A program made the translations under genes and the position numbers. Below the pieces are notes generated by a model. It ran no database searches. It had not been told where the DNA came from and saw only the letters and a program-made list of their open reading frames with translations. Below, piece by piece: positions 1 through 16,524 of a stretch of 64,000 nucleotides of DNA (position 1 is the stretch's first letter; each line of letters opens with the position of its first letter). This DNA is from Malurus cyaneus samueli (lineage: Eukaryota > Chordata > Aves > Passeriformes > Maluridae), in assembly GCA_009741485.1 (NCBI GenBank), contig CM019220.1:31502185-31566184 (forward strand), read 5' to 3'.

Positions 1-4640
<4,640 letters not shown>

Positions 4641-4810
4641 CTCTCTGTGCCAAACAGGATTAGTTGTGTTACTGATGATAGTCGACCTCCTTTCCTGGCC
4701 ATGATGAGCAAAGGTAGGAAATGTACTTTTCTTGCCTGGCTGAATGGACATCTTTAGATAAGGATCAGGGTTGAAGAACATGCCTTTTTTAAGTCCAGCT
4801 GCTCTAATAT
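4641..4810 (-). CDS. HECW2: HECW2 exon 6, C2 domain part 1 (residues 191-247)
   Basis: This 170-nt exon has the acceptor TTTGCTTTATAG and the donor GAG/GTAATG. It completes Asp191 and encodes [20 protein letters not shown], then a segment containing [11 protein letters not shown] and [20 protein letters not shown], ending at HRE247 in phase 0. It is the N-terminal half of the C2 domain. NPDPY (204-208) is the first calcium/phospholipid-loop position, and TTNPVW is the family's N-P-x-W motif. C2 domains of NEDD4-family ligases bind membranes and can hold the HECT domain inactive. The donor +4/+5 bases are T and G rather than A and G, and the match to human HECW2 is very close. Confidence 0.95.
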
Positions 4811-6595
4811 CTATAAAGCAAAGAAAAAAAAAAAGGAAGGAAAAAGGAACTGAGTAAATTAAAGCTAGTTCACAAAGTACTGTATTCCTAAAATACTACC
4901 CAGGAAATCAATTCACCATAGATTACTAAACAAAGCAACTTAAAAGTACTCACACATTAACTGGATCCAGTGTACAGCAGGAAATCAAGTGTTTTCCCAA
5001 AAGAATATAAGGAAGAAAGGTATCAACATCCTCATTTAGATTTGAGCCTCCAGTTATTTGTAAAGCAAAAAGCATAAACTTGTAGCTCACCTATAAATGC
5101 TTTTCTCAGTAAGGTATGTAAGGTATTTTCACTCAAAGAAAATAAAGAAACACAGACAGAAATGGCCCAAAATAAATCACACAGTACTTGTTTTGTGTCT
5201 GGGTAAGGAGGGGAGATAAAACCTCTATGGGAGGTAATGCAGTGAACACATACTTTCCAAAAGTTCAGTCTTTGATAACTGTAACTTATCAAGACTGCTC
5301 TGGACGATGATGCAATTTTCTCCCAACAGAGCACATAATCCATCTCACATAAAAGGAGGCAAAGTTTTCTGAAAAAGCTTCTTTCTTCCTAGGGAAACCT
5401 CAGTGCTGCAGTCCTTGCAACTTACAATAATAAATAATAATTTCCTCAGCAGCATATTCTCATGACTAAGGACTTCAATGATAGTGCAAGCTTCAACAAA
5501 AAGAAAAATAAAGAGGTACTTTTTAATATAATATTTTAAACTTAACTGTAAAATATTTCTGTGTTTCTCTGCAGGTTTGCTAAAGCACAACACTGGTGTC
5601 TTTTCCCATGAAGTAAATCAGTATGCTGCAAGCAGTAATGCAACTGGCACATACAGTTTATACACGCAGGCAAAATTCACTCCTCTAAAATTAAATGTCA
5701 TGCCTGTGGATTCAGCAAAAAAAAAAAAAATCCTACCTAATATTCGGATTTTAACCACACAGTAGAAACAGGATGAAATAAAAAGTCATGTGCATATGAC
5801 CAACACAAAAACATTACAGGACACATGTCACAGGCCTATCAATCAATACACCTTTCAAAATTATTTTCTGGGTCCCTTCAGGCAGAATCACAGCCGCCTA
5901 TTTAACAAAACAGGTTTTTCAGAGTTCACAAAGCAATTACTTGTGCAGTCCACTGTACAACCAATCAGCTCTATCTCAGGTAATTGCTGAAAGGCCACTT
6001 CAAAAAGCTGTGGTTATTTCCAGCTCTACCTCTACAATCTCTACATGTTTTTATTGTTAGGTCTTCAAGATTCAGATTCAGCTCTTCAGTGAATTTCATC
6101 TGTCTTTGCTCAAGCTGAATATGCTCACACAAGATTTCCCTGAAATCAAGTGCAAATCAAAGCAAGTGAAGCTGGTAGACTGCACCCCTACAGCTATTTC
6201 ACTGTAGTGACAGCTTAGCCCTGTTACAAGTAGAGAATTTTTCCCCTTTCTAAACCATTTGCAGGTATTGTTTTTTTCAAAGTGATGGAGCCAGACTGCA
6301 TTTTAGTTAGAGATTATGTTTTCCACTCTTCAATCTGCGAGGAACTGTCCCTTGTGCAAACAGTAAATTTCTCTAAATTTTTCATGCTGAGATATATCAA
6401 ATCCATTTCTTCCACTCCTGGATATCCATGACTCTGGCTGGTTTTCAACAAACAGAAGTTTTAGAGAAACAACATCTTTCAAGCCACTAGAGTGTGCTCC
6501 TACAGAGGCTACTGAAGAAAAGCATTCCATCTTTGATGTTATTTGGAACAGTTTTTTTCAACAGTAATCTGTGAAACACAGAGCAGTGTTTTTAC
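4811..6595 (-). other. HECW2: Intron 5 of HECW2
   Basis: GT-AG intron of about 1.8 kb. It contains short A runs (near 4826 and 5719) and no element I can name. Confidence 0.9.
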
Positions 6596-6671
6596 CTGAT
6601 AGGGTAAAGCTGACTAACTTCCTGGAGTGCTGGGCTCCAGAAGCACCTTCATCCGCACCTTCTACTCCCAT
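6596..6671 (-). CDS. HECW2: HECW2 exon 5 (residues 166-190)
   Basis: This short 76-nt exon has a strong pyrimidine tract (TTCTTTTTTCTTTTTTTTCTCTT) ending CTTCAG, and a GTAAAA donor. It begins with codon ATG (Met166) in phase 0 and ends one base into Asp191. It encodes a variable linker, GVEGADEGASGAQ (167-179), then SRKLVSFTLS (181-190), which is the first beta strand of the C2 domain. The linker is the least conserved part of the N-terminus: human HECW2 has a similar Gly/Glu/Ala-rich stretch with different residues. The donor +5 position is A rather than G, slightly weaker than in the neighbouring exons. Confidence 0.93.
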
Positions 6672-9600
6672 CTGAAGAAGAGAAAAAAAAGAAAAAAGAA
6701 ATACATCACAGAAGTTTTCATCAGCTTTGTACATACCTGAGGATGATAACAATTCTAAGATACTATTCTAGGGAAGTATCTGACCAAATACTGCTTATTA
6801 TGATAGACAGGCTCAGCATTTGTCCACAGCAAAATATCTATTATTTATGTCACACACCAGCAGCTCAATTCTTCCAAACAGAACATATATAGGCTAACAT
6901 ACATGCACACAACATCAATCAGAGAAAACCTGGGCTTTTTTACAGCTTTCCCTTTTGTAAAATAACAAACAGTATGGATTTGTAATACATACTAAAGCAG
7001 TGAGCTGACCAGTGACAGCATATGTAATTTTTGTTACTCTCCACAAATAGATAATTTAGTGTACAACAAAAAAAAGCAAAGAGATCAAAGAGAGACTAAG
7101 AAAGCTTTCAGCTCTATGAACAAAAGCTCCTTTTAAACAGAAAAGTGCACCAGATATCTAAATATAAATGTGGACGAAAAGCTTATGCTTCACAGATTTT
7201 GAGGTTTGGTTTCTACTGAAACCCCTCCTTAGGTAAAGCACTACTTCAGAATAAAAAGTTTCTCATGTATTAATGTCTATCTCTTTCAACTAGCATAAGA
7301 ATTTGTCTTTCAAGACAGAGGAGATGTGCATCCAGCCGAATAATCTATCACAGAGACATCAATGGAGCAATCTTTGAAGACAAATGGTTCCTTGGGAAGG
7401 CACTACGCTCACTCCCAGGCAGGAGAGGTCACACAGAAAGAGCCTGAGCCAAACACAGCACTAAGGATTAATACCAGTGATAGAACAGGGTCTGATCTGT
7501 TGAATGATGAAAATAACCTGAATAAAAATGGGCACACCTTTGTGCACACATGAAGAATGTGAGGCAGCTCTGAGCAGTGGTTTGAAGTCACCAGATGGAT
7601 AAATGACACCGGAGCTGTGGTAGCTGCAGGGAAGCTGCTTTACATTCACCAAACACGTAATCATTCCTCTTTATGTTGCTTTAAGCTACTTAATATTATT
7701 AGCTTTCAAATACTTCCCAGTACACTGGGATATAACTGGAATTAGCAAACGTGCAGATTTCTCCAGTCAAAGAGATGAAGAAACAGCCACGATGTTGGAG
7801 CCTTATATCCCCATGGGCTTCAGAGGTCTTGAGAGGGAACACACCGTGCCAGCCCATTCCCTTCCCTCACTGATGGTCCATGAGGCTCTTCCCACTCTCA
7901 GGGCCAGGCAAGTCTCACCAGAGTGCTCAGAACTGTCCCTTTTTCACCCAGCATGACATTGTTATGCCACTGATTTTATACGGATGCATAAGCTGTGACG
8001 GGTGGCAGCAAAATTATAAAAGTATCAAAAGCAATAGGTTAATTCCAGCTGGATCAGTGTCCCATCATCTACAGACAGGTACCATGGAAGCAGCAAGGGG
8101 TGCATCCCACTGTGATCCTGATGCTCTCCAGTCAAGGTCAGAGGGATCCTGTGTAATCCAGTGTATCTTTTGGGCTAATTTTAGCACACACTGTTTCCTT
8201 ATTAAAAGCGTTTCTCATCATCAAAAAGGCCTCCCCCATTCTAGACCATTCTGCTACAAGTCAGACTCCATTTGAATAATGTAATTTACATGGCTAATCA
8301 TGACTTCATGTTACAGAAAATAGAATTTGCCAACAATTCAGCTCTAACATGAATGGTGACAGTGTTCCCTAGCACCTCCATCACTTTTCTATAAAACTTT
8401 TTCCTATTCTATTATGATCTGAGCAGCAATTTCAATTCTTCTGCACCAAGTAGAAAGTTTCATCCCAGCACACACACACACAGAATTCTGCAGCACAAAG
8501 CCACGTCATCTGGTGTCACACAGTGTCTCTGAATGTTCCATCAGGCCTTCTATCTTCCCTGAGTCAAATGAACACAACAGAATGTTAACTGTTTATCCAA
8601 AAATACAATGGACTGAAATATCTGGTGGCATGCACCATCGGTATGAGAAAATCCAGTAAGCAGGGAATTTATTGCACTATAAAAATGGGAATGGGCACAC
8701 CATGATTCTCTCACCACTTCCCCAAGGAGCATTTCTCTAACATGAGACAGAACCGGTACCAAGAGGACCCAGTAATCTCTACTGCATGGTGCTTAAGCTC
8801 AACAACAAAACCGTGGAAATGCTGTGAGGTTTTGACATTTAAAAATAGGTTTACATATAACTAGCCCAATATGACATTTTTAGGAAGTATAATCTGAACT
8901 GTCATACAACATTCTCATCAGGAAAAATAACACCTCACTATTTCTGGAAGTCTGTGCTGTTAACACAAACAAAAACGTTTATATAAAATAACTCATTCCA
9001 GCAGGTGTGTAAATTCTGTACAATACCCAGGACCTTGCAGTACCTTTCAAAGGAAAGAAATCTAAACAGCAACAGCTCGTATAAGCCTTCAGAATTACCC
9101 TGATTCTGAAAGACAGGACTTCAGGTAGCTACCAAATAATTAAATGCATACACAGATGGTAGAAATTTAGATGTCCTTTTGTTCAATGAATCTCAAAATT
9201 ACTGGTGGGCAGCATGATAAGGTCAATAAAATACTCAAGTTCAACTGGTTTCTCCATTCAGTAAATCACTCTGATTCTCAGTACTGATATAGTGCAGAAT
9301 GCAGCCCATTCTAAATGTTATTTTAAGATGCATTTTTCCCTCTTGTTCAAAATGCTACTACCTTATTGTGCCTAGTTTGTAAATTTACAAATAGTAGCTG
9401 TCAAGCTCATTAACTATGACATATTTTCTCCTGCAAAATATTGAGTTTGTATGCATTAGTGAAACTGTCACTCACAGCGAGATCTGGCAAAGATCTGAAA
9501 ATTAAATGATGCTATCACCTAGATTGGTAATTCTAAGAGAAAAACCCCATACATTTGGTATATTGAGATATAAAGTCTAGCACAGCACATCGAGTATCAG

Positions 9601-10511
9601 ATAACCACAGCATGCACTTGTATATGTAATACACAACAATGAAAAAGCACAAGTTCAGAATAAAAACTATTCAGCTTGAGTAACTTCAGTTTTAATGTTT
9701 CTTCAACACTGCAGTTGTCAGGACACCACCCTGACAGGTGTGATCTTAAATATTTGGCAGCTAGTATCAATGAATCAAATGCACTGTGAAACTTGCTGAA
9801 GCTTCAGCTGAGGAGCTAACCTGGTAGATAAATTACTTCCATCAAAAGCATCCTGATACAAGTTTGGAAGGCTTTTCTTCCACTACTTCTTTAAATAACT
9901 AAAAACTCCTCTAAAACCTAAACAAGCCTCATAATGCAATCACAGTAAGACAATACTTCTCATTAATCAGAGAATTACTAAATTTCAATGGTATATGAAC
10001 ACCCAAAGAATTCAGTAATTTTTGCAAGAGCAGGTTTTTGTCCAGTTTCATTTATACTAACAATTGTTATTCCAGCAAAGCAACAGTTTCATTGTGAATA
10101 TTAGGAAATATTTAAGAAATAAAAAGAAATGGAGAATTTGGACAAGGTTTCAGTTATAAACTAATGCGAAAAATTTCTATTATGGTATTAAATTACAGAA
10201 AACTGTAAAAATCAAAAACATAAACTCCAGCAAAGTCAAATTCTTAGCAAATAAAAGATTTCAGTTAAGTTCAGTGACTTTTTACTGTTACTTTATTATG
10301 AGCAATACAAAATCATGAAAAGCATTTTCCAGTGTTTATCGTTTTTGTTAGGCAACACAATTTTTTTGACAATGAATTGCTGTCATTAGTAAAACTAGGA
10401 GACCTTGATAGATTGGTCTGACAGTTAATACTGTCATCAGTACTATCATCTTATAAAGCCTATCAATAAATCATCTAATGCAAATAAAATGAACAAACAG
10501 GCTAAACTCAC
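6672..10511 (-). other. HECW2: Intron 4 of HECW2
   Basis: GT-AG intron of about 3.8 kb with a short CA run near 8470. About 60 nt upstream of exon 5 a CCTCAG/GTATGT sequence (near 6735) could act as an alternative 3' splice site. I see no transposon in it. Confidence 0.9.
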
Positions 10512-10606
10512 CATCACAGCAGGGTTTTTCACAGTGATACATGGAGTAGTAGCTCGGAGGGCTCCACTAACACCATGGTAGTATTTAAAACAGATCTTTA
10601 TTTCAG
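10512..10606 (-). CDS. HECW2: HECW2 exon 4 (residues 134-165)
   Basis: This 95-nt exon has a T-rich acceptor ending TTTCAG and a GTGAGT donor. It completes codon 134 as TCT (Ser) and encodes [20 protein letters not shown] followed by [11 protein letters not shown], ending in phase 0. This is the most conserved end of the HECW N-terminal domain; [16 protein letters not shown] is shared by both HECW paralogues. Residue 134 is Ser here, where human HECW2 has Pro as I recall. The change falls exactly on the exon junction, so both halves of the codon were read from separate exons. Confidence 0.95.
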
Positions 10607-13600
10607 CTGAAAAAAAAGCAAAAACCATATTAAACACTTCATGACTGACCCTAGGCAAAAGAGAGACAACAAAAGGATCCATCATTCAGTGACCTATCTT
10701 CAGAAATACTCCAACAGGAAATTAAAAACAGAGTTGCTGGTTATCTCCTCTTTGTGTGTTGGGTCCTTCTGTTACTTAACAGACAAAAATGATAATTTAT
10801 GTAAATCTGCAACTTATATTTCTGCTACTGTATCAATATCATCAGCCCTGGAAAAGGCATACCATTTGCCACTAGGCTTTGTAGGAATTTGGAAGAACAT
10901 GACACATATTTGAAGGAAGCTAGAAGTGCTTTATATAGTGGAACACAGGAAAGGTAAATGTTGCCCCACGTTTCTGGTCCCACTGATTAAAGTTTTGTTT
11001 GCTGAACTGCATTTACTGCAAACAAAAGAGTATTATGTTTAACTGAAGCCTGACCTCCCCTGTAGTTCCTCTGCATTTTTCCAGCCAAGCAGAACAGCTA
11101 GAATTGTGGCTGCCCTCGATCCTGTGGGATTTTCCCTAACTGAACAATGTCTGTTTTCCTCCTCCATTGGGATAACTCTTCTGTGTGAGGCTGGTGAGGG
11201 TTTTACCTCTGGGTACAGACATGGCCACAGGCACACAGCAATGGCCAAAGGCAGGCAGGAATTGCAGCAGCAAGTTCAGACAGAGTATGTGTACCAAAGT
11301 CTCAGCAGCTCAATTCCTCTGCTTGGTTTAACAATATTTCAGTAGTCCTGAAGTGCAAAAACCACAGAGTTTTGTATAAGGTTTTGAGACACATATGGCA
11401 TGATTCCTTGAGGGTTGAGATATTTTATCACTTCCAGATAAAATACCCACTTAGCCGAACATGAACCTGAGGAGCCAAAAAGGATTATTTATTTTAAAAT
11501 TTGCTGTAGTTACAAATCAACATTTATTTACTATCTTCCTCCCAGAACAAAGAGGAGACACCTCAGAACAGCCCTACAAAGGAAAGTGTCTGGTTGACAG
11601 TCCCTCCAGGGAAACAGGAGGTTGAGAAGCTGCTGAGCCCACTTCCTCCTCCTCACAGTTGAGTTCACACACACAGACAAAACATGCTCTATTTACCACA
11701 AGCTTTACAGCAAAATTCAAAATGCACCTACAAAGGTTTATTAGATCTAAAAGTTATCAGGCAGGACCATGGGTTAGTTTCTTCCTGAACTGAGTAATTC
11801 AGCTTACCTACAAAGAATGCTTATATTCAGAAGAACACACAAGAATTTCTAGCTCACATAAAATCAGAGGTTTGGCACTTGCAAAATTTGGGAAGATTTA
11901 TGCCAAATACTGACTCTCAACATTGTCAAAGGCAAATACCAAGTAACAAGAACTCAAGTCTGAGCTCTCTTATTCACACTGAGAACATATCCTGGCTACA
12001 TGAGAGTGTGGTTAAGACAATGTATTATTCCACCAAGACTTCCAATTTCCATCTATATTGCTTGCTTTTATTGTATTGCTTACTTTTATTGCAATCTAAG
12101 CTTAATTTTTCAGAGCGTTTCAGGAGCTGCAGTTTATCCAGTCTGTTGTCAGTGACTATTTGGTCTCAATTCATCACTTTTGAACAGAGTCTAGCAATGG
12201 AAAGGTTATCAGCAGCTGGTTCTATCCACAGACACCCATAATGTGATGCTGGACAAATACTCTCACTCCACTGACAGGTACATTTATCTAAAGGCTGAAA
12301 TGCAATGCTACAAGTTCTGCATCCTCATATTTCTTTCTCTCAATTACTTTTATGAGCATGCAGTACTTTTCAATACCTGCATATGGCTGGCAATAGAACA
12401 ACACTTGATTTAAAAACAGATCTGACAATCCCTTTCAGGTACACTAAATTAAAAAGACAAAAATCAAACAAACAAAAAAATAAAAAAAAACCCAAACTTC
12501 AAGACTAATTGCTAGAAATAATTAGAAAAAGCAGAACACTTTAAAGCATGATATGGAGACTTTTTCTCCCACCTGCACTCACACATGCATTTAGAGGAAT
12601 GGCAGATCTGATGTTAGCATTGTGTCAATGGGATTAATACAAGAGAAGCTGAGCTTGAAACTCAGCACAAAATTGAAAATTGAGCTGCCTACCACATGCA
12701 TGCAGATTTCTTCAAAATGAACATGCATTTGCAAATCTGGATCTTATACAGAGCAACAATAAACAAACTCTTCACAGGATAAGAGACATCTAAGTGGTTT
12801 CTTTCTTGCCTAATAATCCTAGAAACTGTAGTGAATGTTAACAGAAGAAGAAACCTCAGAGGATCCCTGTCAGTTCAAAGCAGCTGAGGATGTCGTTTTT
12901 TTGACATGTCTTATACTGAGTTATTAGGGAAAAAAATCTTGATTGGAAGAGCTTTTTCTTGATGACTGATGGGTTCCTGAGCTCTAGGTATATTGAAAGT
13001 AAATATCTGTGACTGCTGCTGATAGTTACAGATGGTGTGCTGTGTTCTAAAGCCCCATAAATGCACAGACTTCTTCAGCAACAGTAAGTTCAATTATCTG
13101 CAAATAGGACTTCAATATTTCGAGAATGAGTTCAATACCATATTCACAAACAGGCTTCCTCTGAACTGTTCCATATTCTAAATGCACATGAGCACGTGTT
13201 ACCTACAGAGTTTTCCCAGTTTCCTTCACTTCTCCTGCCACCTTGCTTTTATGGGGTCCCTTCAGGGCAAAACTGGCACTTCTCTTTTTTCTTTCCTACT
13301 TATTCTGCCTCAACAGGTCAATGAGATTGCTTTGCATGTGATCCCTAATGAAAATGTTATTAGCAGTAAATCCAGCAAAGGAGAGACGTCTGTGCCTGAC
13401 CACTGGACCATTAAAGAAAGGAGGCTGTTTCAGCACAAAAAAGAATTTTCATTCATGGGAAAAATTACTGTATTCTACACACTACACATGCCCTGTTGTT
13501 ATTGACATTCCTCCAGACATCACACAAACCACAATAAATTCCTTCTTTATTTAAAAATAAGCCAAAATTGAAATGAGGGGATCTATGATTATTTTAAAGT

Positions 13601-15868
13601 TGTCACATGGCCATATAAAAAGTGACATCCATGTAACTACCTGGAATACTCTTTCTTTTAAACCAGAATCTTTTTCTTTTAAAAGGGATTTTAATAATTG
13701 TAATCATTTCATAACCATAGTGTTACAGCTCAGGTCCATTACATAAAAATGTTGGAATCCGTAAAGTTTTCTTGGACTCAAATATTGACATTTGAATTTC
13801 AAAAGAACACCTGCATGAAATTATAGTGCTGTTCCCTCTATGGACCATATACCTTTGCCTCTTCAATAATAAAGGGATCAACTTACACTAAATAATAGCT
13901 TGGGTTTAGAACATTAATTCCCCACAGTTCTTCACTAATTACTTTTTTACTGCCTTTAATACTTTATGCTTGCCCTTCAAAGGAATGCTTTATGAAAGAA
14001 AGATACTAAGGATACATAAACACATGAGCACCATGGTAGGAGAATGAATTCTTTCCAGGAAACTGATAATGCAGGAAAGCAAGTGTGTTTGCTGTAAAAA
14101 CAGATTGCCCCAGACAGACCCTAGTCAAAAAAAAAATCCATATTAGAGGTGGAATCACCTCCATTGAGAAGGGATGGACAGACACACCTCCAAAAAACCA
14201 AGTCAGATCCTAACTGGGTTACAACAGTCTGTGGAGCAAAACAGTGCTCCTGCTTCACTGCATGGAACCTGCACAGCAGCTAAAACTTCCTGGACCCTGC
14301 AGCTGAGTGCCCAGAAGGTGCTTGGGCTGAATCCACAGCTCTCTGCAGATAGAAACATATGTCCTCCAACAACCACCCAGGAAAAAGCTGACATCACATT
14401 AACTCCTTGGAAAAATATGAGAGCATGGTCTGAGAAACTTATTTAAGAAAACTGGAACAAATGAAGTCACTCACATCCATGCTTTGCAAAGCTGTAAAGG
14501 AAGATTCAATCTATAGAACAGCAACTGTGTTAAATCCTATTTTTCTACCGTCTGAACCCGACAGACAAGTGCAGGAATTTAGCAGTGCTCTGCATGTCCT
14601 GCCAATTGAACTTTTCCATAGCGTAATAGTTCAGTGAACTCAACATTTCTGTTTGGACATTTAGCATTCTCTCCTCTGCATCACTTTCAGCATGTGCATT
14701 TTCGATTACTTCCTACTGGGCAGCAGCAAACACAGCAGCAGAATGCAAGAGCCAAAGCTGGCAGCCCCCAGGTACTTGCCATCTCTCCCAGCAGGTGTAT
14801 CACAGAATTTCTTTGGCAGGAACATTAGGAAAACCATCTACAAAGTGACTTAAATAGACTTAGAGGAAGCTTTTTAGATAAAGTAGGATCAATAACAGAA
14901 AATGCCGATGTCCTAGTAGTCTTTCCATCTAACCTGCTTCAAAGGAAACACAAGCAAATGGTTGTTGAGGTAACAGATTCTCTCCATCCCTGCCAGCCCT
15001 GCTCACTTTGCTGTCACTCAGAGATTCTTATTTACAGCCATGAGCACTGAGTATTATGCTGCAGTTTGGCAAAGCATTTAATTATAATCTAACCTTTAAA
15101 ACAAAACACGAGGGGTATTATGTGCTTAAGGAAGTCAACAAAGCCTGCCACAAATGTAAAAAACACAAGACTTGATTTTCTTTCAGTTATTTGGTGATAC
15201 TGAAAAACAGCTGTTAAGAGACAACATAAAAAACCAGCAGAAGAATAATAGAAGTATTTCTAACTCAGTGAATATGTCTATAAATAGAGTAGGCACAATA
15301 ACCATGAGTCCCCAGATAGACCAGTGAAAGGGCACTGGATGCAGGGCACTGCACAGATGAATGTTCCAGGCTCAGAACAATTCCATGTGAGAAAGCCATG
15401 ACCTTTACAGAATTTAACTGGTAAAATTTTAAGTGGCAAAAATATAAAGACTGTATAAAAGTAATGAATTGCATTCGTAAAACATTCATTAACATTGACC
15501 ATTATGGTCAAAACCATTACAAAAACTAAACTGTGTTCATACCTCTACTTACAAGCAGCCCTTAAAAGTTAAAAGCATATAAAGTTCAATTATTAAATTG
15601 GAATTGTTTTTGTTTTGATATACATCAGCCTTTAACAAAGAAGAGAGATGGGAGGCTGCTCTGCTAGGTACAAAGTACGGTAATTCAGTCTTAATATACT
15701 ATTTTTGCAAAAGTTATTATTTCATGGAAATAGGGACTGAATACCAAGAATTCCATATAAAACCTCACTTTTAACATGATACCAGTGCAATGCAAGCACA
15801 CATGTTACCACATTTTCTGAATATATCTCATAGTCTACTCATGCTCTTATGGGAGATGAAGAAATTGA

Positions 15869-16524
15869 GAGCAGCCCTGCTGAGAAAGGAATTGGGGGAG
15901 CTGGTGGAGGAGAGGCTGGACACTCACAGCCCAGAAAGCCAAATGTGTCCTGGGCTGCATCCAAAGCACCATGGGCAGCAGGGCAAGGGAGGGGATTGTG
16001 CCCCTCTGCTCTGCTCTCAGAATTCCACCTGGAACACTGCATCCAGCTCTGGGGGCTCCAGGAAGGACAGGGACATCCTCTAAGAAATTAGAGGAATGGA
16101 GCACCTCTCTTATGAAGACAGGCTAAGAGACTTGGGTTTGCTCAGCCTGGAAAATGAAAAGCTCTGAGGAGAACTCATTGCAGCCTTTCACTACTTGAAG
16201 GGAGCAGGAGCTTATCAAAAAGACAGGGACAAATTTTTTAGCAGGGACTGTTGTCCACGGGCAATGGTTTCAAATGAAAAGAGGGTAGAGTGAAACTAGA
16301 TATAAGGGTGAAACTTTAAGAGTAACTTTTCACTTTACAGAGTGAAATGCTGGCACAGGATGCCCAGAGAGGTGGTAAGTGCTCAATCACTGGAAGACTC
16401 AAGATCAGGTTGGACAGGGCTCTGAGCAACCTGACCTGTTGAAGATGTTCCTGCTCATTGCAGGGGGGCTGGACTAGAGACATTTAATGGTCCCTTCCAA
16501 CACAAACTATTCTGTGATTCTATG
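15869..16524 (+). mobile_element. CR1 LINE, 5'-truncated 3' end
   Basis: This is about 655 bp matching the end of ORF2 and the 3' tail of the avian CR1 family in sense orientation. Landmarks in order are a CAGCCCAGAAAGCCAA-like segment (15930), CTGGGCTGCATCCAAAG, a GGAGGGGATT...CCCCTCTGCTCTGCTCT stretch, GAGCACCTCTCTTATGAAGA, TGCCCAGAGAGGTGGT, and TGGTCCCTTCCAACACAAAC. It ends with the tandem octamers ATTCTGTG and ATTCTATG at 16509-16524, the CR1 hallmark used in target-primed insertion. Frame damage shows that it is dead. It lies antisense to HECW2 within intron 3. Confidence 0.92.

Noticed and set aside
7880..8275. 131-codon open frame in intron 4
   Set aside because: No motif or family resemblance; frame use looks random.
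15790..16104. Overlapping open frames on both strands near 15.8-16.1 kb
   Set aside because: They lie in a damaged CR1 3' region. The visible peptides are relics or antisense shadows of the LINE.
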